NCBI GenBank assembly: GCA_030427735.1
Contig: JAUIBP010000005.1
Location: forward strand, 248,001-312,000
DNA: 64,000 nucleotides
Direction: 5' to 3'
Source of the DNA: Bacteroidia bacterium
GTDB taxonomy: Bacteria > Bacteroidota > Bacteroidia > Flavobacteriales > Flavobacteriaceae
In this document: positions 55,580 to 64,000 of the stretch, one piece after another
How positions within the stretch are numbered: the first letter of the stretch is position 1
How the letters are laid out: every line of letters starts with the position of its first letter
Program-made: the position numbers and the translations under genes
Notes under the pieces: model-generated
What the model saw: the letters and a program-made list of their open reading frames with translations, nothing else
Told to the model about the DNA's origin: nothing
The model's database searches: none

Positions 55580-57874
55580 CTAATCATTTACAAATTCTAG
55601 TGGTTTAAATGTCTTAACCGTAGCATCTGAACCAATAAACACATGAAATATACCTGGTTCGGTTTCCCATTTTTTATTGGCGGTATAATATTGAAGTTGC
55701 TCTGGGGTAATATTAAAACTTACAGTTTTTGTTTCCCCCGGATTTAAATCTACCAACTCAAACCCTTTCAACTCTTTTACTGGACGTGCTAAACTACCAA
55801 CCAGATCGCGAACGTACAATTGCACAACTTCCCTCCCTTTCACTTTACCCGTATTGGTAATTGCTACTGAAGCGGTAATATGTTCTCCTGTTTTAAATTT
55901 TGAAGCTGATAAGGTAATATCTGAATATTTAAACGTTGTGTAACTTAAACCAAATCCAAACGGAAATAAGGCCGAATTATCCACGTCGTTATGATGCGAA
56001 AACGTTACCTCGCCATTTGCAAAAGGACGCCCTGTGTTTTTATGGTTGTAATAAAATGGTTCTTGACCAACTGCTCTAGGAAAAGACACGGGTAATTTCC
56101 CCGATGGATTGTAATCCCCAAAAAGCACATCGGCTACGGCATGACCATGCTCAGACCCTAATTGCCAAACTTCTAAAATACTAGGTACATGCGCTGCTGC
56201 CCAAGTTATTTCCATTGGTCTACCATTCATCAATACCAAAACCATGTTTTTATTTACGGCATAAACGGCCTCTAATAAATCTTGCTGAACCCCAGCAAAG
56301 CCAATTTGCGACTGACTTCTACCTTCTCCAGATTGAAAAGCATCTTCGCCTAAAACCATAACCACAACTTCCGATTGTTTTGCTGCTGCTACGGCCTCAT
56401 CAAATCCAGATGTATCTGTTGTATTTATAGTTAAGGGCTGTAAAAATGAACGTGCCCCAATCGACAACTCAGCCCCTTTTGCATAGTTGATTTTTGTTTT
56501 ACCATCAATGGCTTCTTTAATGCCTTCTAACACCGAAACAGCCGAATTTTTCTCTCCTTGCGCTCTCCAATTACCAATTGGCGTGTCTTTATCGTTTGCT
56601 AAAGGCCCAATTACAGCAATACTATTTAGCTTCTTTTTAAGAGGCAACATATTACTTTCATTTTTCAGCAATACAATAGATTTTTTGGCAACATCCCGTG
56701 CTATCCCTAAATGCTCTTTTGTTAAAACCTGTTCTTTTTCGCGTTTTGTATTGCTATACCTATAAGGATCGTCAAACAAACCTAAACGGAATTTCACACG
56801 TAACACACGTTTTACGGCATCATCTATTAAAGCAATATCAACAGAGTTATTATCTACCAAAGTTTTTAAACTCGCTTCGTATACACGTCCTTCCATATCC
56901 ATATCGCTACCCGCATGAATAGCTATATTTGCAGCTTGTAATTTATCTTTTGCCACCCCATGAGGAATTAACTCGGCAATCGACCCCCAATCGGAAACTA
57001 CAAACCCATCAAAACCCCACTGCTCTTTTAATAGTTTACGTTGTAAATATGTACTGGCCGTTGCAGGAACACCATCTACATCATTAAACGCATTCATAAA
57101 GGTTGCAACCCCGGCTTTAGACGCGGCTTTAAAGGGAGGCAAAATAGCATTATGCAATTCATGTTCTCCTATATTTACGGTATTATAATCGCGGCCAGCT
57201 TCGGCAAAACCATAACCAGCAAAATGTTTAGCACAGGCTGCTATAGTAAATGGATTTGACAAATCGTTACCTTGAAACCCTTGTATTCTGGCTACACCAA
57301 TAACACTCGCTAAGTACGGGTCTTCTCCTGAACCTTCCATAATACGTCCCCAACGGGCATCGCGAGATACATCTAGCATAGGAGCAAAAGTCCAATGCAA
57401 CCCTGAAGCTGCTGCTTCTTTTGCTGCAATTTCGGCACTTTTCTTCATAGCATCTAAATCCCAACTCGCACTTTCTCCTAACGGAATTGGAAACATAGTT
57501 TTGTACCCGTGAATAACGTCGTAGCCAAAAATTAATGGAATTTTTAACCGTGAATGTTCCATAACCAAACGCTGTGCATCACGCGTAGCTTCGGCAGTTA
57601 ATACATTTAACATAGAGCCAACCTCTCCGTTTTTCAACTTTTCGAGTTTGGTTTTATTATCTATGTCCGAAGGCACACCTGTCACATCCCAACTGCCGTT
57701 GTACTGATTTAACTGTCCGATTTTTTCTTTAAGCGTCATTAATGCCAATACCGAGTCTACTTTCTTTTCTAAAGCAATTTCACTGCGAGATTGTTGTGCT
57801 AGCATGTTACTGCCACGGCCTACAAATAAGGCCATAGCACTGTAAAACACTATTTTATTTAACTTTTTATTCAT
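55580..57874 (-). CDS. bglX: Periplasmic beta-glucosidase, GH3 (BglX-like)
   Basis: 764 aa. Signal peptide 1-27. GH3 N-terminal TIM barrel with FGYDVIHGYKT (117-127), RWGRIMEGSGEDPYL (174-188), KHFAGYG (216-222) and the nucleophile Asp295 in FVVSDWG. The C-terminal GH3 domain has VVMVLGEDAFQSGEG, which supplies the acid/base region, and a fibronectin-III-like end (GREVVQLYVRD, about 680-764). It releases glucose from the non-reducing end of beta-glucan oligosaccharides. Last gene of the locus, 11 nt after the GH16 gene, so it is part of the operon. Confidence 0.94.
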   Translation of the reverse strand: MNKKLNKIVFYSAMALFVGRGSNMLAQQSRSEIALEKKVDSVLALMTLKEKIGQLNQYNGSWDVTGVPSDIDNKTKLEKLKNGEVGSMLNVLTAEATRDAQRLVMEHSRLKIPLIFGYDVIHGYKTMFPIPLGESASWDLDAMKKSAEIAAKEAAASGLHWTFAPMLDVSRDARWGRIMEGSGEDPYLASVIGVARIQGFQGNDLSNPFTIAACAKHFAGYGFAEAGRDYNTVNIGEHELHNAILPPFKAASKAGVATFMNAFNDVDGVPATASTYLQRKLLKEQWGFDGFVVSDWGSIAELIPHGVAKDKLQAANIAIHAGSDMDMEGRVYEASLKTLVDNNSVDIALIDDAVKRVLRVKFRLGLFDDPYRYSNTKREKEQVLTKEHLGIARDVAKKSIVLLKNESNMLPLKKKLNSIAVIGPLANDKDTPIGNWRAQGEKNSAVSVLEGIKEAIDGKTKINYAKGAELSIGARSFLQPLTINTTDTSGFDEAVAAAKQSEVVVMVLGEDAFQSGEGRSQSQIGFAGVQQDLLEAVYAVNKNMVLVLMNGRPMEITWAAAHVPSILEVWQLGSEHGHAVADVLFGDYNPSGKLPVSFPRAVGQEPFYYNHKNTGRPFANGEVTFSHHNDVDNSALFPFGFGLSYTTFKYSDITLSASKFKTGEHITASVAITNTGKVKGREVVQLYVRDLVGSLARPVKELKGFELVDLNPGETKTVSFNITPEQLQYYTANKKWETEPGIFHVFIGSDATVKTFKPLEFVND

Positions 57875-57885
57875 TACTGTCTCTT

Positions 57886-59499
57886 TTATTGAAATACTTT
57901 CACATAATCTATCTCCATGGTAGATGTTGTAAATTCAGGGGCGACATCGCCACCTAAAGTACCACCCATAGCTACATTTAAAATGATGAATTGATCTTTT
58001 GAGAAAGGCCAAGTATCTTCGGTTAACGTAGGATTATAGGAGTAAAACTTTACATCATCAATTAAAAAACTCAATTGATTTTCGGACCATATTAAAGAAT
58101 ACACATGAAACTCCGATGTTTCATTTTCTATACTTGTCGCTTTGTAATTCACAGTATCTCCGTAGCTGGAAGGCGTATGAATAGCAGAAGATACTTGCCC
58201 TGGTGTGTGCCCTGAATACTCCATGATATCAATCTCACCACATTTAGGCCAACCTTCGGTGTCTATATTCGCTCCTAAAGTCCAAATCGCGGGCCAAGTT
58301 CCCGTTCCGCCAGCTAACTTTGCTCGCACATCTATACGCCCATAAGTAAACTCGAATAAACCTTGTGTTTTTAGTCTAGCCGACGTATAGTTAGCACCTT
58401 GATACGTTTCTTTTTTAGCCGTAATTTTTAACAGGCCATCTTCTACAATAACATTGTCTGCTCTATCTGTATAATATTGTAACTCGTTGTTCCCCCAACC
58501 ATTGTCTCCTGTACCAATATTATACCCCCATTTTGTTGGGTCTGGCGCACCTGCTTCATCAAAATTATCTTCCCAAATAAGGTTGGTATAATCTGGATCT
58601 TCTGGAGATGGAGATTCTTCTTCCGAAGTTAAAATAACAAACCAACCGTTAGAATCTGCTCCTACCGTTCTTAAAACCAAATCGGTACTTGTTCTGGAAA
58701 TAATGGCATAACTATGCGAACCCCCTACATAAAAGCCATGATACCCTTTATCTGCAAAGGTTAATGTTTCTTGCCCACCAGGTGCAGATAAAGACCAGGT
58801 ATCATTAAAGTCGTCTACCGGATAATTCACATATTCACTATCTCCATTTGGTGTTTGGTTAGCAATACCAAAATCTGAATCTAGAGGGCCGGATTGTCCA
58901 TACATAGTCCCGTTTGTTTTATAATTTACGGTACCATCTACATTAAAAGTTATCACATCGTCGTAAGCACCTAAGCCTTCCTTATCGTATGGCGCAGCGC
59001 TCCACCAAATAGGAGAAGTTTCATCAGGTGGACCAACACCAAAATGACCTGCAGTTTCTGCCTTAACACGCCAGCTCTTAGAACCATCTCCCGTTAAGTC
59101 TGTAATTAAATCTGCAGGTGGTGCGTACAACGCCAATACCTCAACCTGTGTTGATGCTGTAGAGCTTAATCCGCCTTTACCAATGGCCTCTACAGTTACT
59201 GTATAGGTAAACACGCCTGTTTTACCAAAGTTATATTGCATTTCGCCATTAGGTGCCATACTACCTGCACCTTCATAAATGTACTTATAGGTTATTACGT
59301 GATCTGCAGAGGCTTTAAAATTTACTTGTCCGCTACCATCACCATACGGGTTATCTGCATCTGCACCAACAACCTCAGCTGTAATTTGTACGTTGGAAGG
59401 TGCTTGCAAATCACCAAATTCGTAATTCTCGTCGTCGCAACTCGTAAAAAAAGCAAGCATGCAAAATATTAAACCGAACATATATTTAGAGTTTTTCAT
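57886..59499 (-). CDS. GH16 endo-beta-1,3-glucanase (laminarinase-like) lipoprotein
   Basis: 537 aa. Lipobox Cys21 in FFTSCDDE. PKD-like module (about 35-125: VITYKYIYEGAGSM, GKTGVFTYTVTVEA), an intermediate beta-rich module (about 130-290: LTGDGSKSWRVKAETAGHFGVGPP, typical of flavobacterial GH16 enzymes), then the catalytic domain (about 305-537). The EIDIME motif at 422-427 holds nucleophile Glu422 and acid/base Glu427, the laminarinase-type pattern. The lipid anchor and neighbouring SusCD imply cutting of beta-1,3-glucan at the cell surface. AAAATTAAGA precedes the start. Confidence 0.92.
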   Translation of the reverse strand: MKNSKYMFGLIFCMLAFFTSCDDENYEFGDLQAPSNVQITAEVVGADADNPYGDGSGQVNFKASADHVITYKYIYEGAGSMAPNGEMQYNFGKTGVFTYTVTVEAIGKGGLSSTASTQVEVLALYAPPADLITDLTGDGSKSWRVKAETAGHFGVGPPDETSPIWWSAAPYDKEGLGAYDDVITFNVDGTVNYKTNGTMYGQSGPLDSDFGIANQTPNGDSEYVNYPVDDFNDTWSLSAPGGQETLTFADKGYHGFYVGGSHSYAIISRTSTDLVLRTVGADSNGWFVILTSEEESPSPEDPDYTNLIWEDNFDEAGAPDPTKWGYNIGTGDNGWGNNELQYYTDRADNVIVEDGLLKITAKKETYQGANYTSARLKTQGLFEFTYGRIDVRAKLAGGTGTWPAIWTLGANIDTEGWPKCGEIDIMEYSGHTPGQVSSAIHTPSSYGDTVNYKATSIENETSEFHVYSLIWSENQLSFLIDDVKFYSYNPTLTEDTWPFSKDQFIILNVAMGGTLGGDVAPEFTTSTMEIDYVKVFQ

Positions 59500-59510
59500 G
59501 TGTCTTAATT

Positions 59511-61673
59511 TTAATTTGTTTGTATGATGTCATCAAAATAGAAGTCTTCGTTGTCACCAATATTTCCGAAATCTGGAAACAGAATAACGCGATCGTATGT
59601 ATTAGAAGTGCTGAAGGCTTCAAATTTTGTTAAGTCGAAACTTAATTCCTCCCATTGATTTGCAACAGTTGTTTCGCTCAGTACCTCTACAAATACCGAA
59701 GGGTTGCCGTTACCATCGGGTTCGGATGTAGAATCTTCCATTTTAAACATGATAGGCACACCCGATCGTGGCGACCAAACTTTAACTTTTATAGTTGTAT
59801 TACCTGAAGAAAAATCGGCTGCTCCGGCAAGATCCAAACTTGCTCCCGCCCATACTTGTCCGCCTGTTGGCTTGTTAATATGTGTTACTTTTGATGATAT
59901 ATTTTCGCCAGTCGCATCGGGATTATCAATTACTCCTGCATTTATGGCACCAAAATTAGCATCACCAAAGCCATTCCAAGCATATTCTAAACTTGTAGAT
60001 TCAAAAGTAATTGGAAATGTAATTCCTGCTTCTCCTGTACCTTCAATTTTAATATCATCAAAATAAAAATCTTCACCTAGGCCTACATTTCCGAAGTCTG
60101 GAAAAAGAATAACACGATCGTAATTATTTGATGTGTTGAAAGCTTCAAATGTTGTAAGATCAAAACGCAGCATTTCCCACTGGTTAGCCACAGTAGTTTC
60201 GGAAAGAACCTCTACAAACACCGACGGATTTCCGTTACCATCTGGTGCAGACATAGAGTCTTCCATTTTAAACATGATTGGTGTGCCTGCTCTTGGCGAC
60301 CACACTAATACGTTAACCGTAGTGCCTTCAGAAAAATCTTGTCTTGCCCCTAAATCGATACTAGCTCCTGCCCATACTTGCGCTCCAGATGGTTTATTTA
60401 TTTTAACCACATGTGCCGATGTATTATTACCAGACTGATCGGGATTTGAAATCACACCAGCGTCTATAGGCCCAAAATTAGCATCACCAAAGCCCGACCA
60501 TGCATAATTAAGTGTTGAAGACTCGAATGTAATAGGCATTTCTACAGATTCTGTAGGTGCTTTATAGAAGTATAAATTATCTACAAACACCGTTCCTGCC
60601 GCCCAAGGGTTACCAACAAATTTAAACTGAGCTAAATTATCTAAAGCTAATCCCTGATCTGTAAATTCGGTTAAAGGAATATCGATACTATTCCATTCGT
60701 TAGGCACCAATTCTTTAGTCACAAATCGTTCTTGATCTGGCTGAACTCCTGCTGGCAACGGAAAGATATCTATAGAAGATACATCTGCTGTCCAAACATC
60801 GATATGAAGATACTCCATTGGCACAGCATTTACAGGCGCACCTAAATCGATACCTTGATAACTTAAATTAATGTACTGCAACATAATGTCGCCATTTAAA
60901 TCATATTCGGCATAACTACTCCCTTGACCAGATTGTCCCCAATCTGGATTGTAGTTGGAACCTTCTATGTTTGTATACGCATTGCTATATACCGAAATGA
61001 CATCGCCTTCTTGACGTGCTTTTGGCGTTGGAGCCGATGCTACCGGTTGTAAAATGGCCGTAACTTCAAACTCTTGCGTATATGTTGTAGTTTCTATTGC
61101 TGCACTTTTTGCTACCACGCGAATGGTATATGTTCCAGCCTCTTGATACACATACGAAGCCACGTCACCAATATTAGCACTTACGGGATCGTCTTTACCT
61201 GCTTCTCCAAAATAAACATCAAAAGTCATAGCATAATCTGCTGTTGCGGTGACATTCACTTTTTTAGACACTGAGACATCATTTTCTATAGTCACTTCTA
61301 AATTTTCTGGTGCCTTAAATGATACTACTAAAGGCAATTCCGTTTCGGATGTTAGTCCGGTAATGCCGTATCCAATAAGTTTAACTTGATAAGTTCCTTC
61401 GGCATAAGTATGCGAAATACTCTCACCTTGTTTCACTTTCGATGCGGTAGTATTTCCGTCACCAAAAGCCACATCGTAGGCAACAGCGCCTTCTGCGTTG
61501 GGTGTAATGGTAACGAATCCTGTATTGTCTTGCGTTACGTTAAATAATGCTGATAAATTAGATGGCGCTTGGGCGGTTTCTAAAAATTCTGTACTCCCAA
61601 AATCATCGTTGGTACAACTCCAAATAGCAGTAATTAAGAGCGCAACACCTAAAACGTATTGTAATCTTTTCAT
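59511..61673 (-). CDS. PKD and carbohydrate-binding surface lipoprotein with tandem C-terminal domains
   Basis: 720 aa from the ATG at 61673; a frame extension to 61700 overlaps the SusD stop. The inner ATG gives a good lipoprotein signal (Cys20 in AIWSCTNDD) and is preceded by the AAAATTAAGA element also found before SusD and GH16. Two PKD-like modules (about 30-120 and 122-206), a beta-sandwich (about 212-375), and two near-identical 174-residue domains (380-553 and 554-720) beginning PITFES and containing WAGASxDL and FYFDDI. It likely binds beta-glucan at the surface. No catalytic signature. Confidence 0.85.
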   Translation of the reverse strand: MKRLQYVLGVALLITAIWSCTNDDFGSTEFLETAQAPSNLSALFNVTQDNTGFVTITPNAEGAVAYDVAFGDGNTTASKVKQGESISHTYAEGTYQVKLIGYGITGLTSETELPLVVSFKAPENLEVTIENDVSVSKKVNVTATADYAMTFDVYFGEAGKDDPVSANIGDVASYVYQEAGTYTIRVVAKSAAIETTTYTQEFEVTAILQPVASAPTPKARQEGDVISVYSNAYTNIEGSNYNPDWGQSGQGSSYAEYDLNGDIMLQYINLSYQGIDLGAPVNAVPMEYLHIDVWTADVSSIDIFPLPAGVQPDQERFVTKELVPNEWNSIDIPLTEFTDQGLALDNLAQFKFVGNPWAAGTVFVDNLYFYKAPTESVEMPITFESSTLNYAWSGFGDANFGPIDAGVISNPDQSGNNTSAHVVKINKPSGAQVWAGASIDLGARQDFSEGTTVNVLVWSPRAGTPIMFKMEDSMSAPDGNGNPSVFVEVLSETTVANQWEMLRFDLTTFEAFNTSNNYDRVILFPDFGNVGLGEDFYFDDIKIEGTGEAGITFPITFESTSLEYAWNGFGDANFGAINAGVIDNPDATGENISSKVTHINKPTGGQVWAGASLDLAGAADFSSGNTTIKVKVWSPRSGVPIMFKMEDSTSEPDGNGNPSVFVEVLSETTVANQWEELSFDLTKFEAFSTSNTYDRVILFPDFGNIGDNEDFYFDDIIQTN
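59514..60536 (-). repeat. Tandem 522-bp coding duplication
   Basis: The two C-terminal domains of the surface lipoprotein are encoded by adjacent units, 60015-60536 and 59514-60014. Most residues are identical (for example GNPSVFVEVLSETTVANQWE in both), which points to a fairly recent in-frame duplication. Confidence 0.85.
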
Positions 61674-61699
61674 CTTTCTTAATTTTAGTTTTGTTTGCA

Positions 61700-63160
61700 T
61701 TAGTATCCTGGATTTTGAGTTAGTCCCGAAATATCAATTTCCTGTTGCGGAATAGGGAAAACTTCGTGCTTACCAGCTGTAAATCCTTCGATAACATTTG
61801 CAGCTTGATTAGTTCTCACCAAATCGAAAAAGTGATGTCCTTCCATACTTAGCTCTAAGTTTCTTTGCTCCCAAATTAATTGGGTTAAAGTATTTCCTGA
61901 AGCTGTTATATTATGATCTGTATTCCCGAAAGCCCTCTCTACAACTTGATTTAAGTAGTCTAAAGCTTTAGTATCATTACCGTTTCTATTATTTGCTTCG
62001 GCAGCCATTAATAATACATCTGCATAGCGAATTGCGCGGTAATTGGTTAAGTAATTTAATTCGGTTTGTGCACCGCTTTCTCCTGCTCGCGGGATGTATT
62101 TTTTATTATAATAGCCAGTATGTTTATAGCCTTCTGCATACGATGCTCCTGTTTCTGCAGCAAAAGCTTCTATATCTAAAATGGAGGCTTCTTTTCTAGA
62201 ATCGCCATCATCGAAAGTTGCTACTAGAGTTGGCGTTGGCAGATTAAAGCTCCAACCTGTTGCATATTCTGGTCCAGAGAATGCTCTTGGTCCATTATGA
62301 ATGACCCCAAAATTACCTTCTGTACCCTGTGGAACAAAATCCCAATCGTACCATTCTGAATCATTAGAATATTGCACTTCGAAAACAGACTCTGGCCCGT
62401 TTTCTCCAGCTTTTAAAAATTGATCTTGGTAATTTGGCACTAAACTATAATTGCCAATAACGTTTTCTAACATACTTGCAGACTCGGCAAACTTATCTTG
62501 AAACAAATACACTTTACCCAATAAAGCTTGGGCGGCATATTTGGTAACACGTCCTTTTTGACTTTGTGTGTTTGGCAAAGCACTTATGGCCGTTAATAAA
62601 TCTAACTCTATTTGCGCATACACATCTGCCTTAGAAGCACGTTCTAAAGTTCCAGAATCGGTCGCAGTTAATCTGCGTTCTGTAAATAATGGCACATCGC
62701 CAAAGAATTTTACCAATTCGAAATAATAATATGCTCTTAAAAAGTAGACTTCGCCATATAAAGCTTCTTTACCATCAAATTCTAATTTATCTTTATTTTC
62801 TTCTAAATAATTAGCGCGATTTATGCCTTCGTATAAAAACCGCCAGATAGACGTTAAATTATCATTTGTTGGCGTATGGCGCATTTCATCTATTTCCTGA
62901 ATACCAATAACATCTGTTGCACTTTCTCCTCCACTAAATGAATTTTCTGATGCAATATCTCCTATCAATACATTTAAATACATCCATTGTAGCGGATCGT
63001 AGGTACCAACCACTGCAGATTCGTAATCTTCTTTTGAATAGAAGTAAGCATCTGCAACAATTTCAAAATTCTCTTTCGCTTCATAATCCACATAGTCTGA
63101 ACATGCAGAACTTATAAAAAGTATGGCGATTATAAACGGTATATGTTTTACTATTTTCAT
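61700..63160 (-). CDS. SusD/RagB-family glycan-binding lipoprotein
   Basis: 486 aa. Lipobox Cys20 in FISSACSDY. Canonical SusD features: VVGTYDPLQWMYLNVLIGDIASENS near the N terminus, YFLRAYYYFELVKFFGDVPL (TPR-like, about 128-147), the AALLGKVYLFQDKFAESA-type helix, and the C-terminal RYADVLLMAAEA and LSMEGHHFFDLVRT. It captures oligosaccharides at the cell surface and pairs with the SusC gene, whose stop lies 11 nt upstream. Confidence 0.95.
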   Translation of the reverse strand: MKIVKHIPFIIAILFISSACSDYVDYEAKENFEIVADAYFYSKEDYESAVVGTYDPLQWMYLNVLIGDIASENSFSGGESATDVIGIQEIDEMRHTPTNDNLTSIWRFLYEGINRANYLEENKDKLEFDGKEALYGEVYFLRAYYYFELVKFFGDVPLFTERRLTATDSGTLERASKADVYAQIELDLLTAISALPNTQSQKGRVTKYAAQALLGKVYLFQDKFAESASMLENVIGNYSLVPNYQDQFLKAGENGPESVFEVQYSNDSEWYDWDFVPQGTEGNFGVIHNGPRAFSGPEYATGWSFNLPTPTLVATFDDGDSRKEASILDIEAFAAETGASYAEGYKHTGYYNKKYIPRAGESGAQTELNYLTNYRAIRYADVLLMAAEANNRNGNDTKALDYLNQVVERAFGNTDHNITASGNTLTQLIWEQRNLELSMEGHHFFDLVRTNQAANVIEGFTAGKHEVFPIPQQEIDISGLTQNPGY

Positions 63161-63171
63161 GTTCTTAATTT

Positions 63172-64000
63172 TTAAAATTTAACATTTACCCCGATTAACC
63201 AAGTTCTTGGTTGCGGATAATTACCTCTATCTACACCAGTATCTAAAACCCCAGAAGAAATTTCTGGATCGTAACCAGAATAGTCTGTAAAGGTTAATGC
63301 GTTTTTAACTTGCGCATAAACTCTTACGCGGCTCATACCTGTTGCAGTGTTAAAACTGTCTGGTAGTGTATACCCCAACTGAATGTTTTTAATACGAACA
63401 AAACTACCATCCTCTACATAGCGGTCTGATGGCCTAATATTGTTGTTGGTATCTACAAATGTTACTCTGGGTTCTGTTGTACTTGTGCCTTCTCCTGTCC
63501 ATCTATCTAAAGTAGATGCAAAGCGGTTTGTATAATTCGAGTTGCGTTCGTAGGCTCTATAAATATCGCCACCAACAGAGGCATATGTAAATACCATAAA
63601 GTCGAAGTTTTTATAATCGAAAGCTAAATTCCATCCAATATTATAATCTGCAAAAGGGTCGCCAATTTCACCTCTATCATCGGCATTAATAACCCCATCG
63701 TTGTTTAAATCTTGGTAGCGAATGTCTCCAGGTTGAGCGCCATCTTGTGTCGCATGTGCATCAATTTCTGCTTGGTTTTGAAAAATACCATCTGTTTTAT
63801 AACCGTAAAAGTATCCTGGAGAATAGCCTTCTTCAAAACGAGTTAAATTAGTATACGGAATGCCGTAACCCGACCCCCAAATAAATTTATCGCCGTTGTT
63901 AATTTCTTCAACTTCGTTTGTTGCTGTTGTAAGGTTTACAGATGTACTAAATCTAAATCCGCCACTTGATGTATCACTATACCCTATCGAAAAATCAAAT
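63172..64000 (-). CDS. SusC-family TonB-dependent transporter, N-terminal part beyond window
   Basis: Open frame of 275 codons from the right edge to a stop at 63172, with no start inside. It is the C-terminal barrel of a SusC protein: GYFYGYKTDGIFQNQAEIDA and GDIRYQDLNNDGVINADDRG (a Ca-binding-like Asp loop typical of SusC), then RYVEDGSFVRIKNIQLGYTLP and the final WLIGVNVKF. With the adjacent SusD it forms the importer of the beta-glucan locus. The annotation of a start at 63597 would be an artefact, since the frame continues upstream. Confidence 0.93.
   Translation of the reverse strand, partial: FDFSIGYSDTSSGGFRFSTSVNLTTATNEVEEINNGDKFIWGSGYGIPYTNLTRFEEGYSPGYFYGYKTDGIFQNQAEIDAHATQDGAQPGDIRYQDLNNDGVINADDRGEIGDPFADYNIGWNLAFDYKNFDFMVFTYASVGGDIYRAYERNSNYTNRFASTLDRWTGEGTSTTEPRVTFVDTNNNIRPSDRYVEDGSFVRIKNIQLGYTLPDSFNTATGMSRVRVYAQVKNALTFTDYSGYDPEISSGVLDTGVDRGNYPQPRTWLIGVNVKF

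Noticed and set aside
59704-60438. Two similar plus-strand frames antisense to the surface lipoprotein
   Set aside because: Their likeness to each other only reflects the tandem duplication on the coding strand.
63172-63597. Separate 141-residue gene at the right end
   Set aside because: The frame is open without a stop up to 64000 and reads as SusC barrel, so this is the tail of a longer gene, not a small one.

Overview
The window looks like chromosomal DNA of a marine-type Flavobacteriaceae bacterium (Bacteroidota). The evidence is low GC, two SusC/SusD outer-membrane uptake loci, promoters of the Bacteroidetes TTG / TAnnTTTG type, starts without clear Shine-Dalgarno sequences, and a fused str-S10-spc-alpha ribosomal run with neither adk nor map between secY and infA. 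The genus cannot be fixed from the sequence alone; the gene order resembles Formosa/Algibacter/Tamlana-like genomes (inference).

Layout. 1-6.4 kb (minus): a SprT-like protease cut by the left edge, a DDAH-like amidinohydrolase, citrate synthase (gltA), enolase (eno), carA and a secreted protein of unknown function. 6.5-23.9 kb (minus): one long ribosomal block, rpsL-rpsG-fusA-rpsJ-rplC-D-W-B-rpsS-rplV-rpsC-rplP-rpmC-rpsQ-rplN-X-E-rpsN-H-rplF-R-rpsE-rpmD-rplO-secY-infA-rpmJ-rpsM-K-D-rpoA-rplQ. It is not one uninterrupted unit. It has a textbook promoter before rpsL, a hairpin with a U-tract between rpsJ and rplC, and a terminator fused to a new promoter between rpsK and rpsD. A 90-bp intergenic sequence is duplicated on both sides of rpsM.

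24.1-32.4 kb (plus): an Omp85-like outer-membrane protein, then a SusC-SusD-lipoprotein-lipoprotein uptake operon with no degradative enzymes, ended by a strong terminator. 32.4-55.4 kb is a housekeeping mosaic on both strands: rlmB, a rhomboid protease, rarA, a YjjG-like HAD phosphatase with a polysaccharide-deacetylase-like protein, radC, a DUF1569/PaiB/dienelactone-hydrolase trio, a large MscS channel, mpl, a TPR protein, a TonB-receptor-like barrel, the GTPases der and era, a repeat-built lipoprotein, a VF530 protein with a DEAD-box helicase, and hemN.

55.6-64 kb (minus) is a polysaccharide utilization locus reading SusC (cut by the right edge)-SusD-PKD/carbohydrate-binding lipoprotein-GH16 lipoprotein-GH3. 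The gene set fits laminarin or another beta-1,3-glucan. The binding lipoprotein and GH16 enzyme would capture and cut the glucan at the surface, SusC/D would import oligomers, and the periplasmic GH3 would release glucose. Two intergenic repeat elements (about 35.4 and 55.4 kb) resemble mobile or REP-like units. No tRNA, rRNA, CRISPR array, transposase or prophage was found, and no gene-free stretch exceeds 300 bases.
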